DNA of 64,000 nt from Hyphomicrobium sp. (GTDB taxonomy: Bacteria; Pseudomonadota; Alphaproteobacteria; Rhizobiales; Hyphomicrobiaceae), in contig JALHMJ010000002.1 of the NCBI GenBank assembly GCA_022844105.1, forward strand, positions 169,826 through 233,825, in the 5' to 3' direction. A program made the position numbers and the translations under genes. Positions 32,622 to 40,819 of this stretch are shown here, piece by piece (within the stretch, counting starts at the first letter, position 1; the number at the start of each line of letters is the position of its first letter). The notes beneath the pieces were generated by a model, which ran no database searches, was not told the origin of the DNA, and worked only from the letters and a program-made list of their open reading frames with translations.

Positions 32622-33560
32622 ATGACCCAGATATCCCCCATCAATCCCGCCAGCATCCGCTACATCAAGCTCGGAGCCGGTGGCGTCTTCGCACCAGCCT
32701 GCCTTGAACGCGGCGAAATTCACCTCAGCTACAAGGAATTGCCACACGAGATGTGTGTCGCGGGAGATTGGGATCGCGTTGTCGATTGGTTCGTGCAGAG
32801 GGGACGCAAACTGGGTAAGGCGCGTGATGCAACGCGCGAGATCCGCGACTTCTACACCCTCGGCCCTGATTGCCTCTGGATCACCTTCGCGGACGGCTAT
32901 CTGTGGTGGGCCTTCTCCGCGCCCGAGGTCACCTGGCGAGGGATTGATGATCCGCTTCTCGGACCACGGTCGCGTCCCACGATTGGACCATGGCGGAATA
33001 CGTCAATCGGCGGCCGCCCCCTTCGTACGCAAAGCCTCACCAGCAAACTGACACAGGTCGGCAACTACCGACAAACCATCTGCCAGGTCGGCCATGACGC
33101 CTATCTTCTTCGGAAGATCAACGACACGTCTGAACCGATTGTCGCCGAAGCCGAAGCAGCGAGGAAGACGCTGATTGACGTCGCCACGCGCATGATTGCC
33201 GAGCTGCACTGGGCCGACTTCGAAGTCTTGGCAGACCTGATCTTGGCAAGGGGCGGCTGGCAGCGGGTGTCGATCCTTGGCGAGACGATGGCCGATATCG
33301 ATCTCATCATTGAACAGCCGACCCTGGGCGAACGCGCGACGGTTCAGGTCAAGTCTCGCGCCAGTCAGAGCGTTCTCGACCAGCACATTAGCCACTTCGA
33401 GCGTTCCGGTGAGAAGCGGACATTCTTCATCTGTCATTCGCCGGACGGCAAGCTGTCGGCCGATGGAACCGCAGGATTGCATCTCTGGACCGGAGAGGAG
33501 TTGGCAGCTGTAGCCGTCAAATCAGGGCTCTTCGAGTGGCTGATGGATCGCGTGGGGTAA
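32622..33560 (+). CDS. Probable Mrr-like (PD-(D/E)xK) restriction endonuclease
   Basis: 312 residues. Only the C-terminal third is interpretable: LHWADFEVLADLILARGGWQ, then ETMADIDLIIEQPTLGERAT and VQVKSRASQSVLD. This is the D-x(n)-QxK active-site layout of Mrr_cat nucleases (D of ADIDL, QVK of VQVKS). The N-terminal 170 residues, rich in Trp and with FADGYLWWAFSAPEVTW, may recognise DNA. It neighbours an XRE regulator and a second nuclease-like gene. A type IV or solitary restriction role is inferred. Confidence 0.7.
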   Translation: MTQISPINPASIRYIKLGAGGVFAPACLERGEIHLSYKELPHEMCVAGDWDRVVDWFVQRGRKLGKARDATREIRDFYTLGPDCLWITFADGYLWWAFSAPEVTWRGIDDPLLGPRSRPTIGPWRNTSIGGRPLRTQSLTSKLTQVGNYRQTICQVGHDAYLLRKINDTSEPIVAEAEAARKTLIDVATRMIAELHWADFEVLADLILARGGWQRVSILGETMADIDLIIEQPTLGERATVQVKSRASQSVLDQHISHFERSGEKRTFFICHSPDGKLSADGTAGLHLWTGEELAAVAVKSGLFEWLMDRVG

Positions 33561-33599
33561 TGAACCGGCTCGAGCGCGAATCGCATTACGCTCGCGCCT

Positions 33600-34088
33600 A
33601 TGGATGTGTCCCGTCTCTCGACCCTCGAACTGCTTCGCGCTCACGGCGCGATTCTCGATGAATTGCGCCGCCGCAACATCGTTCGGAGTTCGAACAGCCC
33701 GATCAGCGACTACGCCGAGGAACTCTTCTGTCGAACCTTTCGATGGACACGAGAGAACAATTCAGCTGCTGGCTTCGATGCGACGGATGCGACCGGCGTA
33801 CGCTTTCAGATCAAGGCGCGGCGCATGACCAATAGCCCGGGCGCGCGGCAGCTGAGTGCAATTCGCAATCTTTCAGCACAGCCGTTCGATCACCTCGCGG
33901 CGGTATTATTCGAATCCGACTTTCAAATTCATCGCGCCGCGCTCATCCCAATTGCCCTGGTCAAAGCACGGGTGCGGCGGTCGGCGCAAACGAACAGCGA
34001 TGTGTTCCACTTGCGCAATGATATCTGGTCGCAACCGGGCGTCATCGACGTCACCGCGCAATTGCAGGCGACCGCCGTCGAAGTTTAA
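33600..34088 (+). CDS. Nuclease-fold-like protein of unknown function
   Basis: 162 residues beginning ATG 33600, 37 bp after the previous stop. ELRRRNIVRSSNSPISDYAE, NNSAAGFDATDATGVRFQIK and ARRMTN form a PD-(D/E)xK-like arrangement: E in DYAEEL, D in GFDATD and QIK. I recall uncharacterised DUF-type proteins with this pattern. The C-terminal half (LAAVLFESDFQIHRAALIPI) looks like a beta-sheet that packs on it. It probably works with the preceding nuclease. Confidence 0.65.
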   Translation: MDVSRLSTLELLRAHGAILDELRRRNIVRSSNSPISDYAEELFCRTFRWTRENNSAAGFDATDATGVRFQIKARRMTNSPGARQLSAIRNLSAQPFDHLAAVLFESDFQIHRAALIPIALVKARVRRSAQTNSDVFHLRNDIWSQPGVIDVTAQLQATAVEV

Positions 34089-34112
34089 GGGAGCCCTGGC
34101 GCGGCACTCTCG

Positions 34113-34544
34113 TCAATCGTCATAGTCCGGCTGGCCCGGCGGATCATCCTTCGGCATGTACTTCGCCTGCCATTCTTCCCGCGTAAGTGCTTCCGGAATT
34201 ACGATGTAGCCGATCTCGCGGTTGACGGGCTCTTGAGTGCCATACTTGCCTAGTACATACGTGTAGAGCTTCGTTGCTTGCTGGTGGCCGCTGGCGGCCA
34301 ACATCTTGGCCGTCATGATCAGAGACTCAAAGTTTGTATAGAGCACGCGCTTGCCTCGATGCTGGCCACCGAGGCGCTGTTTTTCAGCGAGCACCTTCTC
34401 GACGATCCTGCGCTGGCCAACGGATTTCGGCGGCCGGCCTTTTGGATTGCCGGACTGACCTTTCTTGAACTGGGTCGCGACGGGCGGCCGGCGGCTACCG
34501 CCGGCCGCTCCATCATTCCGCTTTTGATCGTCGTTTGAGCTCAT
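34113..34544 (-). CDS. DUF5681 domain protein (phage-associated)
   Basis: 143 residues. The DUF5681 signature is near residue 25: TQFKKGQSGNPKGRPPKS. A basic linker and a helical C-terminal part follow. Such proteins lie in prophage or integrated-element gene sets beside ParB/methylase genes, as here. The gene overlaps the upstream one by 32 bp. A DNA-packaging or DNA-binding role is a guess. Confidence 0.75.
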   Translation of the reverse strand: MSSNDDQKRNDGAAGGSRRPPVATQFKKGQSGNPKGRPPKSVGQRRIVEKVLAEKQRLGGQHRGKRVLYTNFESLIMTAKMLAASGHQQATKLYTYVLGKYGTQEPVNREIGYIVIPEALTREEWQAKYMPKDDPPGQPDYDD

Positions 34545-34977
34545 CGTAGGACCTCCTCAAGATGCTAAAAATTCGCGACATGGGTTCGCGCTCGCCGTGC
34601 TCCGGCCGATGCTCGAAGATCTCGCGCTCGACGGACTCAGGCAGACCCTTCGGGATGACAAAGATACCTCCGCTCGGTGGCGCTGGCGGCGGCATGATGA
34701 TCTTGTACTTCTCGGCCTGTTCGATGATGAACTTCATCGACGCAATCGATTTCTCAAGAAGTGACTTCTTGAGATGTTGCCGGATCATGACCTCGAACGC
34801 GGAAAGCTTTTGCGACTTGCCGTCCTGCATGACGCGGACGGGTCCTTCCAGCGCCGCGCGAATGTCGATCTGGTAGTCCGCTTTGACTTTCTGTTTCTTT
34901 TTCGACGCACGTCGACCATCAACGCCCTTCGCTGCGCCGTCATTGATCGATCCGGAGCCTACTTTTTCCTTGCTCAT
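34513..34977 (-). CDS. Unknown protein of the methylase/DUF5681 cassette
   Basis: 154 residues, basic N-terminus (RRASKKKQKVKADYQIDIRA), then QKLSAFEVMIRQHLKKSLLE and a Pro-rich stretch MPPPAPPSGGIFVIPKGLPE. It starts 4 bp before the stop of the methylase gene (ATGA overlap) and overlaps the DUF5681 gene, so all three are translated together. The AFEVMIRQ segment is reminiscent of DUF5681-linked proteins, but I cannot name a family. Confidence 0.6.
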   Translation of the reverse strand: MSKEKVGSGSINDGAAKGVDGRRASKKKQKVKADYQIDIRAALEGPVRVMQDGKSQKLSAFEVMIRQHLKKSLLEKSIASMKFIIEQAEKYKIIMPPPAPPSGGIFVIPKGLPESVEREIFEHRPEHGEREPMSRIFSILRRSYDELKRRSKAE

Positions 34978-36341
34978 TCGGCCGCCTCCGCTGCTGCAGG
35001 CTGGGCTTCCTGAGCTTCGCTAGGATCGACGTCCCCTGCATCACCGCGCTCGGCGGCGACGGTCGCAAACGGCTGGCCTGTCGCGACGAGAACGGCATCA
35101 AGCTTGGCGATACCGGCCATGCGGCGGAGGATGACGTCGCAATAGTGCGGTTCGAGTTCGATTCCGAAGCCGCGCCGGCCGGTCTTGTGCGCCGCTACCA
35201 GCGTCGTGCCAGAGCCCGCAAAAGCGTCGAGCACAATGCCCTTGCGCTTCGAGCAATCGAGGATGGCGTCGGCAACAAGTGCGACCGGCTTGACGGTCGG
35301 ATGCGCGGCAAGGTCGTCATCGCGGGTCGCACTGAACGCGTTGGCGCCAGCGTACTGCCAGACATTCGTTCGATAGCGGCCGTGCTTGCCGAGCTCGACG
35401 TTGTTGATGTGGGGCGCGGTGCCCGCCTTGAAGACAAAGAATAGCTCGTGCTGGGACCGGTAGAGCGAGCCCATGCCGCCATTCGTCTTCGACCAGACGC
35501 AAAGGTTCTTGAACTCGGCATAGGTGCCGCTCGCAGCCGTCATGACCTCGGCGATGTGGCGCCAGTCCATCGCGACGAAATGAATCGAACCGTCGACTGA
35601 GGCCTCGACCAAGTTCGCGAAGACGAGCTTCAAAAAGCCCGCGAACTCGGCCTCGGTCATTTCGCCGGAGGCCATCGCGAACTCACGATGCTTGACCTTG
35701 CCGAGGCCGCTGACATGCCCATCGATGCGCACGTTGTAAGGCGGGTCGGTAAAAACCATCTGCGCGGTCGCGCCATCGAGAAGCTGCGCGTAGGTCTCCG
35801 GCTTGGTCGAGTCGCCGCAAATCAACCGGTGCAGTCCGATCTGCCAAATGTCGCCCAGGCGCGTGACGGCCGGGCCGGTGACGTCAGGCACCGCATCAGC
35901 CGGATCGGCTTTTTGCGGCTTGTCTTCGAGATCGGAGATCAGCACGTCGATCTCGGGCATTTCAAAGCCGGTCGCCGAGATGTCGAAATCGAGTTCGAAC
36001 TCCAGCAAGTTTTGCAGCTCAATGGCGAGGATCTCGCGATCCCAGCCGGCCTTCTCGGCAAGTTTGTTGTCGGCAAGAATGTAAGCGCGCTTCTGCGCTT
36101 CCGAGAGATGCTCGAGCCGGATTGTCGGCACAGTTGCAAGGCCGAGCTGTTTCGCCGCTTCGACGCGACCGTGCCCGGCGACGATGCCGTTGTCCTTGTC
36201 AATCAAGACCGGATTGTTGAACCCGAACGCCTTGATGCTGGCGGCGATCTCGGCGATTTGCTTCGGGCTGTGCGTGCGGGCATTGCGACCGTACGGCGTC
36301 AGAGCGCCGGGTGGCCGGTGTTCGATATTCAGGTTGTGCAT
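34974..36341 (-). CDS. ParB-domain/DNA methylase fusion (N4/N6 methyltransferase)
   Basis: 455 residues. Residues about 1-95 are a ParB/sulfiredoxin-like nuclease domain (PYGRNARTHSPKQIAEIAAS, GIVAGHGRVEAAKQLG). The rest is a methyltransferase with catalytic FTDPPYNVRIDG near residue 200 and SAM motif LDAFAGSGTTLVAAHKTGRR near 390, the order of beta-class enzymes. This pairing is common in alphaproteobacterial prophages and elements. A degenerate partial copy exists at 31451-31915. The recognition sequence is unknown. Confidence 0.9.
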   Translation of the reverse strand: MHNLNIEHRPPGALTPYGRNARTHSPKQIAEIAASIKAFGFNNPVLIDKDNGIVAGHGRVEAAKQLGLATVPTIRLEHLSEAQKRAYILADNKLAEKAGWDREILAIELQNLLEFELDFDISATGFEMPEIDVLISDLEDKPQKADPADAVPDVTGPAVTRLGDIWQIGLHRLICGDSTKPETYAQLLDGATAQMVFTDPPYNVRIDGHVSGLGKVKHREFAMASGEMTEAEFAGFLKLVFANLVEASVDGSIHFVAMDWRHIAEVMTAASGTYAEFKNLCVWSKTNGGMGSLYRSQHELFFVFKAGTAPHINNVELGKHGRYRTNVWQYAGANAFSATRDDDLAAHPTVKPVALVADAILDCSKRKGIVLDAFAGSGTTLVAAHKTGRRGFGIELEPHYCDVILRRMAGIAKLDAVLVATGQPFATVAAERGDAGDVDPSEAQEAQPAAAEAAE

Positions 36342-36843
36342 GACTTGTCTCTCGTTGGACGAGAGATGCCGCGCGATCTATCTGGCTGAGTTCCGGACAT
36401 GACCATGCGACACCTCAGAGGTTGAGGGTGTCGCCATCGGTCCGTCGCTCTTCCCGGTCGATATTCCGATTATTGACCAACGCCACATCGGCAGATGCCG
36501 AACTTCGTGGTTCGTTGGGCTCACGTTTCGTTTCGCGGCTCGGTCCTTCAGCGCTCGGTCAGGTTCGTTACAAACCCCACTGCCGGGATGACCCAGTGAA
36601 GCGCTGGCGTAGGCGGAACATATTATAAGTGTGAAGCAATAACAAGATCGGCGGCTCTGGCGGCAGTCCGATCGGGCCGACATCGTTAATTTGGTCCGGA
36701 GGTACACGCATCGGCCATGACCCCGATATCTCACGCGCATGTGCCGAGAGCGATCGTCAGTGGAGCGATCATGAACTCGACCCGACACCCTCACGACCCA
36801 CCGGCCACCGATCTTCTTCGCGGGGCCAGAAAGAGACGCAAGG
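36342..36843. other. Gene-free region (502 bp)
   Basis: No supported gene. The short open frames are basic and lack ribosome sites. No repeat or RNA was recognised. It separates the methylase cassette from the two-component operon. Confidence 0.5.
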
Positions 36844-37509
36844 CTAGGGCCGGACCGGTGCCCCTAGGGGTTTTACCAAACCGTGACGCATGCAAAAGTA
36901 GACAAGATCAATGTCGGACGATACGCCGAGCTTCGACTTGATCGCATAATGGTAATTGGCGACCGTCTTTGGACTGAGATTGAATGCGGCGGCGATCTCC
37001 TCGGTCGATTTTGCATCAAGGATCATTCTCAGGATTTCGAACTCTCGCGGTGACAACTGTTCAAGTGCGGTCCCATTTTCCTCCAAACGGTTCGCAGCAA
37101 GAACCTCCGAGATTTCTGGGCAGAGGGCGGGCTTATTCTGGGAAACGCTTCGGACGGCACTGACGAGAAGCTCTGGCGGACTGCTTTTTGTCACGTAGCC
37201 CTTCGCACCCGCACGGAATGCTTGCAGTGCGTAGGTGGAATTTGCATGCATGCTGAATACGAGCACGCGCGCCGCGGGATCCCATTGCCGAATTTGCCGA
37301 ATGGCGTCGATTCCGCCCCGCCCTGGCATGGAGATGTCCATCACGACGACATCCGGCGAGGTTTCCTTGTACTTGATGTAGGCGGTAGTCGCGTCGCTGG
37401 ACTCTGAGACGACTTCGAGATCGCCCTGCTTCTCAATTAGGCGCCGGTAGCCTTCTCGCACAACGGCGTGATCGTCGACGAGCAGGATGCGGATTGGGCG
37501 GCCGGTCAT
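36844..37509 (-). CDS. NarL/LuxR-family response regulator
   Basis: 221 residues. Receiver: ILLVDDHAVVREGYRRLIEK with phosphoacceptor Asp in VVVMDISMPGRGGID and the Lys in GYVTKSSPPE. The DNA-binding LuxR-type HTH is LSPREFEILRMILDAKSTEE followed by NLSPKTVANYHYAIKSKLGV. It overlaps the kinase gene at 37506-38954 by 4 bp (ATGA), so they form a pair. The LapD/MoxY sensor type suggests a MoxX-like regulator of methanol or C1 metabolism. Confidence 0.9.
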   Translation of the reverse strand: MTGRPIRILLVDDHAVVREGYRRLIEKQGDLEVVSESSDATTAYIKYKETSPDVVVMDISMPGRGGIDAIRQIRQWDPAARVLVFSMHANSTYALQAFRAGAKGYVTKSSPPELLVSAVRSVSQNKPALCPEISEVLAANRLEENGTALEQLSPREFEILRMILDAKSTEEIAAAFNLSPKTVANYHYAIKSKLGVSSDIDLVYFCMRHGLVKPLGAPVRP

Positions 37510-38954
37510 GCGGCTGCTTCCGTCGCAGTCTGTGTTGGAAAGTGGACCCGCAGCTCAAAGCCGCCTGCAGGGCTCGGGCCTGCCGTCAAGGACCCACTCA
37601 AGGCGATTACGCGCTCTCGCATGCCGACGAGGCCGGTACCGCCGAGCCGGCGGCCGAGGTGCTCCGGGGCGGCTCCCGTTCCATCATCCACAATCGTCAG
37701 CTCGATCTCATCTGATCCATCCTTCCTGCCAGCCTCGCTGCCAAGTCTGCTTTGTAGGATCACTTGCACGGTATGGGCGTTGGCGTGTCTCACCGCGTTG
37801 TTTAGACCTTCCTGTGCTATTCGATAGATGTGTGCAGCGGTCTCAGCGGGAAGTCCATCGAAGCGCCCCTGAACTTGAAGGTCAAACCGCGTCACGTCCC
37901 TGGCGCGGCGATTGTGCTCGGCAATCAGCCCCTGCAAGCTGGCCAACAGACCGAGATCATCTATTTCCGGAGGCCGGAGGTAGGTCAGTGTCTCGCGCAA
38001 TGATCGCATCGCGTCGGAGGCCATTGCAATGAGTTCGTTGGACTCCTTCAGCACAGTCGGGGCTTGTTGTCCGGCAGCGCCCTTGATCGATGCCGCGAGG
38101 CAACTGAGTGCGCTCAACCTTTGCGCCACGTCATCGTGGAGTTCTCTCGCAATATGCCTGCGCTCCTTCTCCTGGGCGTCGACCAGTTTGCGTGCAAGTC
38201 CAGACCGCTCCCAGGTCGTTATCTGTAACTTCTGGGCTAAGTCGTTGAAGACCTCCGAGATCCGGTCGAGTTCTTGCAATTGGAATCGCGGGAGACGGCA
38301 GGAGAGATCTCCTTCGGCCAAGCGATTGAGGCCGGCGAGGATCTCGTTAGTCGGTCGAAGCGCGCGATCCACCACGACGTAGACCAAGAGGCACATGACG
38401 GCGATCATGGTGGTCCAGAGGCCGAGCATTCGGGAAACCTCGAACCACGCTCGCGCCGCGACCGCTGTTGCATCTAACGTGGCCTTGACCATACCCTTTG
38501 GGTCACCGCGATGGATGAGCGGGCGCTCAACGGCTGCTCGACCAAGGAAAAGTGCGCCGAATGTCCGCGCAAACCATGTAGGGGCGAGTTGCGCGCTGCT
38601 ATCTAGCCCGATGCAATTGGAGTTAGGCGTCCGCCTATCAGGATAACGGAATTGCACGCACTGGCCAGGTTGGAGCAGGCTGTTGATCGCGGCACCCCAA
38701 TCTGGAAAGCGTTCGGGAAGGTCGAGTGCCGAGTCGATCCGTACGAGCTGCAGAGCAAGTTGTTTCCCGATTGTCTCGACCACCTCCTGGTTCTGCCGTC
38801 TAGCCTCGGCGGCAACGTCGCGGAGAACCACGCCCGCACCGCCCATCACGCACAGCACTGCGACAATGACGATGCGCCGGACGAGGAGCCACTTGAGGTC
38901 CAAGTTGCTGCGGCGCTGAGCAACTTGGCCGTCTTCAACAGTTCGGGCGGGCAT
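37506..38954 (-). CDS. Sensor histidine kinase with LapD/MoxY-type periplasmic domain
   Basis: 482 residues. A membrane segment (VIVAVLCVMGGAGVVLRDVA) and a periplasmic domain (about 50-165) of the LapD_MoxY type are followed by a second membrane helix, HAMP, and HisKA_3 with RRHIARELHDDVAQRLSALS (the phospho-His). The ATPase has ELTIVDDGTGAAPEHLG and GTGLVGMRERV. This is the MoxY/NarX-like architecture. With the response regulator it probably senses an envelope or C1-related signal. DUF3280 is divergent from it. Confidence 0.88.
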   Translation of the reverse strand: MPARTVEDGQVAQRRSNLDLKWLLVRRIVIVAVLCVMGGAGVVLRDVAAEARRQNQEVVETIGKQLALQLVRIDSALDLPERFPDWGAAINSLLQPGQCVQFRYPDRRTPNSNCIGLDSSAQLAPTWFARTFGALFLGRAAVERPLIHRGDPKGMVKATLDATAVAARAWFEVSRMLGLWTTMIAVMCLLVYVVVDRALRPTNEILAGLNRLAEGDLSCRLPRFQLQELDRISEVFNDLAQKLQITTWERSGLARKLVDAQEKERRHIARELHDDVAQRLSALSCLAASIKGAAGQQAPTVLKESNELIAMASDAMRSLRETLTYLRPPEIDDLGLLASLQGLIAEHNRRARDVTRFDLQVQGRFDGLPAETAAHIYRIAQEGLNNAVRHANAHTVQVILQSRLGSEAGRKDGSDEIELTIVDDGTGAAPEHLGRRLGGTGLVGMRERVIALSGSLTAGPSPAGGFELRVHFPTQTATEAAA

Positions 38955-39138
38955 GCCGGTTCTCCGATCTCGCGCACCACTGTCCTAGCGCAGTCGGCGA
39001 TCGCTGAGAATACATCCAGCGACTCTCGGGCAATTTGCCCAAGGTTCCTCGGGCTATACGCCCTATCATTGCGCTGAAGCCCAAGCCATCTTGCGCCACC
39101 ACCAATTAGAAATCGAAAGAGGCAGGAGGCTCAATCGT

Positions 39139-39696
39139 ATGACGTTCTTGATGCGACGGTCCGGGGTGAGCTGGCAGATTTGCCGGGCGTCAGCGTGGAC
39201 GGCAGCGCTAATGCTGAGCTTGCTCGTGTCTGCAGGCATGGCGCCCGAACGGGCCCGAGCGGCAGACGCGAGATCTGTCGTCTTTCTCGGCGTCCATCTG
39301 CAGAATGATAATGAGGCCTACGAGCCGACCAGTGACGCCGAACGTGCGCGCATGGCGAAGGTCGAGGAGCTGTTTAAGAGCATGCTGGAAGCGTCTGGCC
39401 GGTTCACGTTCGTCACCGTTCCACCAGACGTCCGGACCAAGATTGCCGAAGGCCAGCCGATCGGGGAGTGCGGCGGCTGCGAGATCGGCTACGGCAAGTC
39501 GCTCGGCGGAGAAGTGATCGCCTGGATCAGGGTGCAGAAGATTTCGAACCTCATTCTCAATATGAATGTTTATATGGCCGACGTGGCCACGCAGAGGATG
39601 ATATTCTTGCACAGCGTCGACATCCGGGGAAATACGGACGAATCTTGGGCCAAAAGCATCAACTACCTGGTCAAGAACTACTTGCTTGTCCCATGA
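39139..39696 (+). CDS. DUF3280 family secreted protein
   Basis: 185 residues from ATG 39139 (AGGAGG upstream). Signal MTFLMRRSGVSWQICRASAW and on to ARAAD. The mature part has VVFLGVHLQNDNEAYEPTSD, AERARMAKVEELFKSMLEAS, CGGCEIGYGKSLGGEVIAWI and VQKISNLILNMNVYMADVAT. DUF3280 proteins occur near PQQ-dependent alcohol dehydrogenases and MoxYX regulators in methylotrophs. Here the kinase pair is divergent, which fits that context, but no dehydrogenase is in this window. Confidence 0.82.
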   Translation: MTFLMRRSGVSWQICRASAWTAALMLSLLVSAGMAPERARAADARSVVFLGVHLQNDNEAYEPTSDAERARMAKVEELFKSMLEASGRFTFVTVPPDVRTKIAEGQPIGECGGCEIGYGKSLGGEVIAWIRVQKISNLILNMNVYMADVATQRMIFLHSVDIRGNTDESWAKSINYLVKNYLLVP

Positions 39697-40190
39697 GCGT
39701 TGAGCTTCAGTGTTTTGCGGTTATCCTCCTTCGATTAGGAAAGGCGGGTCTCGTGGTGGAGTTGGGCTTCAAAATTATCAAGAACGGTCGTGGCGCGGCA
39801 GCAGCGCTTGCGGCGCTCTGCGCGTTGCCAGGAACCAGCGGCACCACGTCTGCGCTCGCCGGCGAGCCGATCCCCAATCTCGTCGGAACGTGGATCGGCG
39901 AGAACAGAACAGTCTCCGACAAGAAGGGCTACAGGGTCTGGGGGCAGAAGACGATCGAGATCACCGAGCAGCAGGACCGCCGCTTTCGCGGCCACTTCAC
40001 CTATCCCGAAGGCACCAAGCACTTCTTCGGCGTCATCTACCCGGACAACACGTCATTCACGTGGGTCGCCTCCGATAGCAAGGGTTACAACCACGGGCGC
40101 ATTCTGGATGCGGATCGCATCGGCGCCTGTTACGTGGAGTCCGGCGAGGAGGCCACCGCCGGTTGCGCGGAGCTCGTGCGGCGCAAGTAG
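39693..40190 (+). CDS. Secreted protein of unknown function, coupled to DUF3280
   Basis: 165 residues from ATG 39693, overlapping DUF3280 as ATGA. The N-terminus has a membrane stretch and a signal-like AAAALAALCALPGTSGTTSA. The mature part is a small beta-barrel-like domain: NLVGTWIGENRTVSDKKGYR, VWGQKTIEITEQQDRRFRGH, FSFTWVA-type strands and two cysteines near the end (ACYVESGEEATAGC). It resembles a lipocalin-like fold of unknown ligand. The translational coupling suggests a joint role. Confidence 0.75.
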   Translation: MSVELQCFAVILLRLGKAGLVVELGFKIIKNGRGAAAALAALCALPGTSGTTSALAGEPIPNLVGTWIGENRTVSDKKGYRVWGQKTIEITEQQDRRFRGHFTYPEGTKHFFGVIYPDNTSFTWVASDSKGYNHGRILDADRIGACYVESGEEATAGCAELVRRK

Positions 40191-40416
40191 CCGGCGGGGC
40201 CCATCGCAGCATTACAGCTTCGAAGTGAGCCCCACCCGCTTTGGGTCAACCTCGACAACGGCCGACCACTGCAGTTCGTCGGCTAAGCCCTAGTCGGCGG
40301 CCAGTCGCGGCGCGGAAGGCGAACTCCGACGCGATGGGCTCGAAACCGACCGTCGGCCGGATGGAAACCCAACGCCAGGACCAACTCATGCCGAGAGCCA
40401 CAACGAGGCCGCCGCA

Positions 40417-40587
40417 TTCCCTGTTCTGCGTGAGTGGCACCCTGTTTCCGCCGGAGCGTTCGCTGATCTGTCCGCAAAATTCCCTGTTATTTCCGCGCCC
40501 CGCATGGCAACCAACGCACTGATATATAGCGATAAATACGCCCGCAGTGGCCATTTTCAAGCCCGAATGCGCCGAAAATACCCTGTT
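40417..40587. repeat. Four interspersed CCCTGTT motifs in a gene-free region
   Basis: TTCCCTGTT, ACCCTGTT, TTCCCTGTT and TACCCTGTT occur at 40417, 40439, 40480 and 40579 within the gene-free stretch 40191-40819. They look like part of a dispersed intergenic element rather than coding sequence. Nothing else is recognised in that stretch apart from the tandem repeat at 40713. Confidence 0.4.
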
Positions 40588-40712
40588 CCTGAGACTCGTT
40601 CGCGCCAGACTGCCTGGTGAGCCAACCCTCACCCGCCATCTCGCGCAATCATAACAAAAATCGCCAAACCGATAGACGGCATGGCGATCGATGATCGTTA
40701 GATGTCTTACAC

Positions 40713-40812
40713 CTACGCCCGGCGCCCGGCTCCCCGAAGGGGAGTCGCCGGGCGAAACAAAACTACGCCCGGCGCCCGGCTCCCCGGAGGGGAGTCGCCG
40801 GGCGAAACAAAA
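40713..40812 (-). terminator. Two tandem 50-bp hairpin units after the L,D-transpeptidase gene
   Basis: Units 40713-40762 and 40763-40812 differ by one base. Each folds into a long stem (CGCCCGGCG / CGCCGGGCG with an inner CTCCCC / GGGGAG stem). On the minus strand the first is followed by TAGTTTTGTTT, a plausible terminator for the transpeptidase gene. The exact duplication suggests a recent event or a mobile palindrome. Confidence 0.65.
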
Positions 40813-40819
40813 AAAATAC

